Notes under the pieces: model-generated
What the model was told of the DNA's origin: nothing
Seen by the model: the letters and a program-made list of their open reading frames with translations, nothing else
The model's database searches: none
Assembly: GCA_017405465.1 (NCBI GenBank)
Contig: JAFRAJ010000040.1
Location: 1-56,559, forward strand
DNA length: 56,559 nucleotides
From: Oscillospiraceae bacterium
GTDB taxonomy: Bacteria > Bacillota > Clostridia > Oscillospirales > Ruminococcaceae
Reading direction: 5' to 3'
In this document: positions 51,417 to 56,559 of the stretch, one piece after another
How the letters are laid out: each line of letters starts with the position of its first letter
Position numbering within the stretch: position 1 is the stretch's first letter
Made by a program: the position numbers and the translations under genes

Positions 51417-52349
51417 ATGAATAACAAACTGGTCATCAACTACACTCCCGGACCGACTATGCTTCATAAACTGACAGGATTTACCAAGGTATTCCTGTTT
51501 CTGGTGATGAGCGCTGCGATAATCTCGACCTTTGACATAAGGCTGCTGGTGCCGCTGCTTATCATCAATCTCATCGAGATCATCTCCATGAAGCCGGACT
51601 ACAAGCCGATAGTCGTCATGTTCACCATCACATTCTTCACGGTAACAGTGGTGGGAAACATAATGCTGTTCTTCGTGTCGCCCGGAGTCGGCCTCACGAA
51701 TGTTGGAGCGGAGCATGTGATCTGGCGCTTAAATGAGAAACTGTATATCTCAAAGGAGTTCCTGTGGTATATATTCGTCTTCTTCATCAAGAGGACCGCT
51801 TCCTTCGCGTCAGTGATCGCGTTCGCTCTCGCCACCACTCCGTCAGAATTCGCTTCAGGGCTCAATAAGTGCGGTCTCAACTACAAGATCTGCACCATCG
51901 TATCCCTGGCATACAGGACGATCCCCGATATCGCCAGCGACTTCATCAATATCCGCAACAGCATGATGATGAGAGGTGTAGAACTCTCCAAGAAAGCCAG
52001 TATCGGCAAGAGACTCAAGAACACTGTCCTGATCCTCGTTCCTCTGATCTTCACGGCATTCGGTAAAGTCGGAAACATAGCCAACGCCATGGACCTCAGA
52101 GGCTACGGAAAGCACAAGAAGCGCACCTGGTACGCCGAGCACGAGCTCACCAGATGGGATCCCGTCATCAGGGGTCTCACTATCCTGCTTCTGGGTCTCA
52201 CTCTCTACTATATAATCCGCTACAGGATCATAGATCCCTATCCGGTAGACTACTGGTGTCCGTGGGTAGCGCGCGAGGAGATAGAACAGGTCAGTTCCAT
52301 AGACACGCTCTTTATCATCAAATGGATCAAAAACCTCAGAGGAGAATAA
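51417..52349 (+). CDS. ECF transporter T component (EcfT)
   Basis: A 310-residue membrane protein with about five helices. It has the two cytoplasmic coupling motifs of EcfT: MMMRGVELSKK and AMDLRGYGKHKKR, each with an Arg-Gly that contacts an ATPase groove. A hydrophilic tail of about 45 residues follows the last helix. It scaffolds the S component and the double ATPase. The ATG has no ribosome binding site: the sequence before it belongs to the TnpB element. Its original site (GGGAGG at 49849-49854) was cut off by the insertion, so translation may be poor. The SAM-hydrolase genes follow after eight bases. Confidence 0.88.
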   Translation: MNNKLVINYTPGPTMLHKLTGFTKVFLFLVMSAAIISTFDIRLLVPLLIINLIEIISMKPDYKPIVVMFTITFFTVTVVGNIMLFFVSPGVGLTNVGAEHVIWRLNEKLYISKEFLWYIFVFFIKRTASFASVIAFALATTPSEFASGLNKCGLNYKICTIVSLAYRTIPDIASDFINIRNSMMMRGVELSKKASIGKRLKNTVLILVPLIFTAFGKVGNIANAMDLRGYGKHKKRTWYAEHELTRWDPVIRGLTILLLGLTLYYIIRYRIIDPYPVDYWCPWVAREEIEQVSSIDTLFIIKWIKNLRGE

Positions 52350-52357
52350 TCATATAA

Positions 52358-53197
52358 ATGGCACATCTTATAATACAGACTGATTTCGGCACCGGTTCGT
52401 CTTCCGTCAGCGCCATGCACGGTGTCGCTGCTGTCGTGGATCCCGATCTCAAAGTGGATGACGGCAACAATGACGTCGCTCAGTTCAACGTGCTGGACGC
52501 CTCCGAATCCCTCATGTATCTTCTGCCCTACTGGCCGCAGGGCACCGTGTTCGTTTCAGTGGTGGATCCCGGAGTCGGAACCTCCAGACGCAGCTGCGTC
52601 GCAAAGCTGTCCAACGGCAGCTATATAGTCACCCCTGACAACGGAACTCTGACCTACGTCAAAGAGCGTTTCGGCATCACCGCGGTCCGTCAGATAGATG
52701 AGAGCGTGAACCGTCTCAAAGGCTCGGAGGACGTCCATATCTTCCATGGAAGAGATGTATACGCATACTGCGGCGCGAGACTCGCCGCCGGGATCATAGA
52801 TTTCGAAGGAGTGGGCCCCGAGTACCCTGTAGAGGAGATCGTGGAAGCGCCGTACATCCACCCGGAGAAAAAGCCCGGAGAAGTATCCGGCATGATCAAT
52901 GAAGCCGGCGACCACTTCGGCCTCATCGGCACAAACATCCCGTTCCATTGGCTGGAGGAATCCGGCATGTCATACGGGGACATGGTCACGGTCACTGTCC
53001 TTGAAGGAGAAAGGACAGTGATGGAGGAAAAGATGCCGCTGGTCAGGACCTTCGGGGACGTTCCCGTAGGTACTCCTCTCGTGTTCAGCTCCGAGATGCG
53101 CACGGCAATGATGGCCATCAATCAGGGAAACGCTACCAGACAGTACGGGCTCTCATTCGGACCTGCCTGGAAGATGATAATCAGAAAGGTCAGCTGA
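52358..53197 (+). CDS. SAM hydrolase (DUF62) paralogue A
   Basis: A 279-residue member of the SAM hydroxide adenosyltransferase / fluorinase superfamily. The hydrolase triad is present: D70 in VVDPGVG, R77 in GTSRR and H130 in FHGRD, together with PDNGTL. Such enzymes split S-adenosylmethionine into adenosine and methionine using activated water. The N-terminal domain carries IIQTDFG. The C-terminal beta domain is complete. The region corresponding to the HEIPKFDV stretch of D and E is divergent here (DGNNDVAQFNV). GGAG at the end of the T-component gene serves as ribosome binding site. First of five tandem copies. Confidence 0.88.
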   Translation: MAHLIIQTDFGTGSSSVSAMHGVAAVVDPDLKVDDGNNDVAQFNVLDASESLMYLLPYWPQGTVFVSVVDPGVGTSRRSCVAKLSNGSYIVTPDNGTLTYVKERFGITAVRQIDESVNRLKGSEDVHIFHGRDVYAYCGARLAAGIIDFEGVGPEYPVEEIVEAPYIHPEKKPGEVSGMINEAGDHFGLIGTNIPFHWLEESGMSYGDMVTVTVLEGERTVMEEKMPLVRTFGDVPVGTPLVFSSEMRTAMMAINQGNATRQYGLSFGPAWKMIIRKVS

Positions 53198-53198
53198 G

Positions 53199-54023
53199 AT
53201 GTCACGTAATTCTGTAGTGATACATTCTGACGCAGGCACTGCATCAACGCTCTTTGCAAAAGCTGCAGGTATAATCGAGACCGTAAGTCCCGGCACAGAC
53301 GCTGTTGATGCCAGTCAGAACTTTGAAAAGGGCAATGCAGCCATGGTCTCCGCATATCTTTTTACTTCAGTTCCTTTCTGGCCTGACGGAACAGTTTTCC
53401 TCTCCCTCGTTGGAGACGGTGAGCCCATAGCAGCGCGCCTTAAGAACGGCAGCTATATCGTCAGTCCGAATAACGGTACGCTCACAATGACAGCCGGACT
53501 GCTCGGTTTTGACTGCGCCAGGCACATCGATCCTGCACTGTACGGAAACGACGGATGGGAGGCAGTCAGATGCGCTGCTGCTCTCGCAGGCGGAGCTCCC
53601 TTTGACAGTGCCGGTCCCCTCATGGACGATGGCGCCACAGTATTCTTCTCAATGGAAAAGGCTGTGATAGGCGACGGATTTGCAGAAGGCGCTGTAGGCA
53701 TGCTGCTGAAAAACTTCGGGAACCTCACCTTTACCATAGGCACTGATGAGTTCGAAGATACCGGTATACGGACAGGTGACCTGATAAGGGTCACGTTCAC
53801 AAGAAACGGCGAGATCCAGTACGACGAAGAGATGACATACCAGCCATCTTTCGGTTATGTGCCGGTCGGAGATCCTGTAGTCTTCAACGGAAGTTCCGGT
53901 TATATGGATATCGGCCTCAACATGAAAAGCTTTATAGATGAATGCATTCCTCAGATACTTGACTGCCCCGATCCGGGCGAGTTCAAGGTGAGGATCGAGA
54001 AGATCACAGGAGAAAGAAAATGA
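53199..54023 (+). CDS. SAM hydrolase (DUF62) paralogue B, catalytic residues lost
   Basis: A 274-residue protein clearly of the same family (PFWPDGTVFLSL, NGSYIVSPNNGTLT), but the catalytic loop is rebuilt. Where the others have VVDPGVGTxRR it has LVGDGEPIAAR with a deletion of about five residues. The FHGRD motif is deleted, replaced by NDGWEAVRC. So the Asp-Arg-His triad is absent. The C-terminal domain is well kept (NFGNLTFTIG, PSFGYVPVG, NGSSGYMDIGLN). The frame is open over full length, so this is a selected pseudoenzyme and not decay. The family is trimeric with active sites between subunits, so a structural or regulatory role in a mixed trimer is possible. It starts one base after A and overlaps C by ATGA. 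Confidence 0.85.
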   Translation: MSRNSVVIHSDAGTASTLFAKAAGIIETVSPGTDAVDASQNFEKGNAAMVSAYLFTSVPFWPDGTVFLSLVGDGEPIAARLKNGSYIVSPNNGTLTMTAGLLGFDCARHIDPALYGNDGWEAVRCAAALAGGAPFDSAGPLMDDGATVFFSMEKAVIGDGFAEGAVGMLLKNFGNLTFTIGTDEFEDTGIRTGDLIRVTFTRNGEIQYDEEMTYQPSFGYVPVGDPVVFNGSSGYMDIGLNMKSFIDECIPQILDCPDPGEFKVRIEKITGERK

Positions 54024-54886
54024 AGCCCTGTATAGTACTTCAGTCCGACTTCGGACTTTCCACCGGACTACCGGCTTCCATGACTGCAGTTATCGTGAAA
54101 CTGGATCCGGAGATCCGCGTATTCGATCTCTGCCATGAGGTCAGGGAATATGACATCAGAGAAGGAGCCTCCATACTGGCCTCCACCTTCCCCTACTGGC
54201 CTGACGGCACCATCTTCGTATCAGTCGTGGATCCGGGAGTAGGCACCAACAGAAGAAGCTGCGTAGCTCTGATGGATAACGGCAGTTATGTCGTCACCCC
54301 TGACAACGGCACTCTGAGCCTTCTCTTTGACAGGATATGCGAAGTGCGCGAGATAGATGAGAAAGTGAACCGCATGCCCGGTTCCGATGATCATCATACC
54401 TTCCACGGAAGGGATGTCTATGCCTACACTGCCGCCAGACTTGCGTCCGGCATCATCGGCTGGGAAGGCATAGGTCCTCTCTTTGAAAAAGAGAGTCTTG
54501 TCCGCTTCCCCGCTCCTAGCGCGGAGATAATTGACGGAGAAGCTTTCGGCGAGGTCACAGGAGCTCACGACCACTTCGGAAATGTGGGAATCTCTATCCC
54601 GAATGAGATGATCAAGCAGATCGGCATCGGGCTCGGTGATATGTGCAGGGTCCGCATCTCAAAAGACGGCAAAGATCTTTATGACAAGGAAATGATGTTC
54701 CATAAATCCTTCGGCTGGGTGGCTCCCGGGGAACCGATCCTGAATGAATGCAGCAACGATTACGTTGAGATCTCCATCAATCAGGGCAGTTTCTGCGACA
54801 TCGAGCTTCCCGAACTGCTAAAAGCCTATGATGTGTCAGTGTACAAGGTCAGGATCTCTCCTGTCCCTGTCAAGGAGGAGAAATGA
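54020..54886 (+). CDS. SAM hydrolase (DUF62) paralogue C
   Basis: A 288-residue member with the intact triad D71 (VVDPGVG), R78 (GTNRR) and H129 (TFHGRD). The first motif is LQSDFG, where A, D and E have QTDFG. The C-terminal domain ends with a short charged tail (VPVKEEK). It overlaps B and D by ATGA, so the array is translationally coupled. It should release adenosine and methionine from SAM. Confidence 0.88.
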   Translation: MKPCIVLQSDFGLSTGLPASMTAVIVKLDPEIRVFDLCHEVREYDIREGASILASTFPYWPDGTIFVSVVDPGVGTNRRSCVALMDNGSYVVTPDNGTLSLLFDRICEVREIDEKVNRMPGSDDHHTFHGRDVYAYTAARLASGIIGWEGIGPLFEKESLVRFPAPSAEIIDGEAFGEVTGAHDHFGNVGISIPNEMIKQIGIGLGDMCRVRISKDGKDLYDKEMMFHKSFGWVAPGEPILNECSNDYVEISINQGSFCDIELPELLKAYDVSVYKVRISPVPVKEEK

Positions 54887-55734
54887 CGAAGCCCGTAATC
54901 ACGATGCAGACGGATTTCGGAGTCGGCGGCGGAAGCGCCATGCACGGAACATGCCTCAAAGTCGATCCCGAACTGGAGATATATGAGATCACGCACAATG
55001 TGCCTAAATTTGACGTCCGCACAGCAGCGAGAAACCTGCGCAACATAGTCCCTTTCTGGCCGGAAGGCACAATTCACGTATCTGTTGTCGATCCCGGTGT
55101 CGGCACATCCAGACGCGCCAGCGTAGCTCTCCTGAACAACGGAAGCTATGTAGTGACCCCCGACAATGGAACCCTGACTCTTCTGATGGATACCATTGGC
55201 GTCAAAGCGATAAGAGTCATAGATGAGAACGTCAACAGGCTTAAGGGCACAGAGAAGGTCAGCATATTCCACGGAAGGGATCTGTTTGCCTATTGCGCCG
55301 CGAAGCTCGCCTCCGGGATCATAGATTTTGAAGGTGTAGGTCCGGAATATCCGATATCAGAGATAGTCAGATACTCCGAGCCCGGCTTTACTGCTTCCGG
55401 GAACACACTCACCGGTTCAGTCACCGGCATGATGAGGACATTCGGCAATATAGAGACCAGCATCCCGATAGAGGCTGCAGAGAATGCAGGTTTCAATTCC
55501 GGAGACAGTGTCAGAGTAGTCATTTCCGGCAGCGACAGGACAGCATATGACAGGATAGTCTCCTACCGTCCCTCTTTCGGGTGGGTTAAAGAGGGAGAAG
55601 ACGTTCTCTACAACAGCAGTGACGGAGTTCTCGGCATCGGTATAAACCTCGGAAACTTCTCTGAGAAATATGGGATCGATCCGTCTGAAAGCTGGAACAT
55701 CTCCGTCACATTCAGCTGCAAGGAGGATAACTGA
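54883..55734 (+). CDS. SAM hydrolase (DUF62) paralogue D
   Basis: A 283-residue member and the most typical copy: MQTDFGVGGGSAMHGTC, triad D70 (VVDPGVG), R77 (GTSRR) and H130 (IFHGRD), PDNGTL and a full C-terminal domain (TFGNIETSIP, SSDGVLGIGINLGNF). It overlaps C by ATGA and is followed by E after one base. Predicted cytoplasmic SAM hydrolase. Confidence 0.88.
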   Translation: MTKPVITMQTDFGVGGGSAMHGTCLKVDPELEIYEITHNVPKFDVRTAARNLRNIVPFWPEGTIHVSVVDPGVGTSRRASVALLNNGSYVVTPDNGTLTLLMDTIGVKAIRVIDENVNRLKGTEKVSIFHGRDLFAYCAAKLASGIIDFEGVGPEYPISEIVRYSEPGFTASGNTLTGSVTGMMRTFGNIETSIPIEAAENAGFNSGDSVRVVISGSDRTAYDRIVSYRPSFGWVKEGEDVLYNSSDGVLGIGINLGNFSEKYGIDPSESWNISVTFSCKEDN

Positions 55735-55735
55735 G

Positions 55736-56233
55736 ATGGGATATATACTTCTCCAGACCGACTTCGGCAGAGGCGGTTCAGGCGCCATGGCCGGTATATG
55801 CAAGCTTGTTGACAAGGATCTCAGGATCTATAACATCACACATGAGATACCCAAATTCGACGTTGTAGCAGCAGGTCACAGTATCGCGGAAGTAATTCCG
55901 TTCTGGCCTGAAGGCACCGTGTTCGTCTCAGTCGTAGACCCGGGAGTCGGGACCGAGAGAAAGGCCTCCGTTGCTCTCACAGGCACAGGACACTATATCG
56001 TGACTCCAGACAACGGGTGTCTTGCGGAGATAGCAGATCTTTACGGCATCACCGCCGTCAGAGAGATCGACCAGAGCATCAACCGTTACAAAGGAAATCA
56101 GTGGTCTCTCAAATCCGATATATTCCACGGAAGGGACGTATTCGCTTACTGCGGTGCGAGACTCGCTTCAGGAGTGATCACCTTCGGGCAGGTCGGAAAA
56201 GAATATCCGGCAGAAGAGATAATCCGCCCGTGA
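55736..56233 (+). CDS. SAM hydrolase (DUF62) paralogue E, C-terminal domain missing
   Basis: Only 165 residues. The N-terminal domain is complete with LQTDFGRGG, triad D68 (VVDPGVG), R75 (GTERK) and H131 (IFHGRD), though the segment before FHGRD is longer than in the others. The protein ends at EEIIRP, exactly where the linker to the C-terminal domain begins in A, C and D. Only about 70 bases separate the stop from the insertion sequence, so the C-terminal half is not nearby. Either the IS event removed it or the gene naturally supplies only one half-site. Confidence 0.8.
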   Translation: MGYILLQTDFGRGGSGAMAGICKLVDKDLRIYNITHEIPKFDVVAAGHSIAEVIPFWPEGTVFVSVVDPGVGTERKASVALTGTGHYIVTPDNGCLAEIADLYGITAVREIDQSINRYKGNQWSLKSDIFHGRDVFAYCGARLASGVITFGQVGKEYPAEEIIRP

Positions 56234-56299
56234 ACGGATTATCCGGGAAGATCCTCATATACAAACAAGGAGCCGTGACTTACTACCTTGAAAACGAGT
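56234..56299. other. junction between paralogue E and the insertion sequence
   Basis: In another frame this stretch reads as the tail GKILIYKQGAVTYYLENE then TGA. It may be the 3' end of an unrelated gene brought in by recombination or the last bases of a frameshifted paralogue E. It does not resemble the ends of paralogues A to D. Confidence 0.3.
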
Positions 56300-56304
56300 G
56301 ATAT

Positions 56305-56366
56305 GCTCCCTTCTGAGTAGACAAGGTAAAAAGAAAAACCTTGATCTACGAGGAAGGGAGCTTTTT
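56305..56366 (+). terminator. hairpin-terminator at the IS left end that hides the transposase ribosome binding site
   Basis: GCTCCCTTC pairs with GAAGGGAGC (56305-56313, 56353-56361), GTAGA with TCTAC and CAAGGT with ACCTTG, then TTTTT. The ribosome binding site AGGAAGGGAG is inside the 3' arm. Confidence 0.75.
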
Positions 56367-56367
56367 A

Positions 56368-56559
56368 GTGTGGAAAGAAAAGTTTAGTGCAGAAGAAAAG
56401 ATAGCGATGGTGGAAGAAATCTTAGCGGGAAAAGCCACCTGTAAAGGAGTAGCAGTACGACTCGGTGTCCAATTCTCTGCAGTAAGGTTGTGGGTATCAA
56501 AATACACTTCAATGGGCGTCGGATCATTTTATGAGCAAAACACTGTTAGGCATTATTCA
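56368..56559 (+). CDS. transposase OrfA (helix-turn-helix protein), partial
   Basis: The first 64 residues of an IS3-family OrfA of the IS150 InsJ type: KFSAEEKIAMVEEILAGKA, then the helix-turn-helix GVAVRLGVQFSAVRLWVSKY. The start is GTG, seven bases after AGGAAGGGAG. The frame is still open at the window end. OrfA proteins bind the element ends, and the catalytic OrfB would follow outside the window. Confidence 0.8.
   Translation, partial: MWKEKFSAEEKIAMVEEILAGKATCKGVAVRLGVQFSAVRLWVSKYTSMGVGSFYEQNTVRHYS

Larger units (their letters stand above)
56300..56559 (+). mobile_element. left end of an IS150-like (IS3 family) insertion sequence, partial
   Basis: A hairpin-bearing left end followed by an OrfA-type transposase gene that runs out of the window. 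The precise tip of the inverted repeat is not certain, and the right end and target duplication are not visible. Confidence 0.65.

Noticed and set aside
53199..54023. Paralogue B as a decaying pseudogene or sequencing error
   Set aside because: The frame is full length, coupled on both sides, and the C-terminal domain is well kept. The losses are compact in-frame loop deletions.
1..56559. CRISPR array, tRNA or rRNA genes, prophage or plasmid origin
   Set aside because: No regularly spaced direct repeats, no cloverleaf or rRNA-like sequence and no replication or phage structural genes were seen on either strand.

Overview
The window looks like chromosome from an anaerobic Gram-positive bacterium of the Clostridia, most likely Lachnospiraceae-like. 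The evidence is lipoprotein signal peptides, strong AGGAGG-type ribosome binding sites, U-tract terminators, a UPF0397/DUF3744-type ECF transporter, a CD1871A-type CXXC microprotein, an AlkZ-related protein and a TnpB element. The exact taxon cannot be fixed by eye. I saw no rRNA, tRNA or CRISPR array.

Layout. (1) 1-1571: a sugar-type ABC substrate-binding lipoprotein with a palindromic operator, plus the last 27 codons of a deleted paralogue. (2) 1579-5514: a Nudix hydrolase and an acyltransferase-3 membrane protein (minus strand), diverging from an MFS transporter and two small membrane proteins. (3) 5638-39823: one large minus-strand locus. It begins with an ECF sigma factor, a small membrane protein, a multi-pass membrane protein and a PrsW-type intramembrane protease, all overlapping. 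An intrinsic terminator follows, then a second small membrane protein paralogous to the first, a membrane-anchored TPR protein, and a single 30-kb gene for a 10,011-residue secreted, membrane-anchored repeat protein. I read this as a regulated surface-megaprotein locus in which the sigma/PrsW module may control the giant protein. (4) 40103-42508: a type-B carboxylesterase and a convergent AlkZ-related protein, with three hairpins between them. (5) 42693-47324: flavodoxin, TlpA-like lipoprotein, a 53-residue CXXC membrane microprotein, a polytopic 4Fe-4S protein and a circularly permuted GH3 glycosidase. The first four look like an electron relay to the outside of the cell. (6) 47472-56233: a complete ECF transporter (S component, fused double ATPase, T component) followed by five tandem paralogues of the SAM hydrolase (DUF62, SAM hydroxide adenosyltransferase) family. 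One has lost all its catalytic residues and another lacks the C-terminal domain. A TnpB (IS1341-type) element is inserted between ATPase and T genes. (7) 56300-56559: the left end of an IS150-like IS3-family element.

The strongest candidates for undescribed biology are the sigma/PrsW-linked megaprotein locus and the ECF transporter with a five-gene SAM-hydrolase array. All family assignments come from reading motifs and from memory of families. No database search was run.
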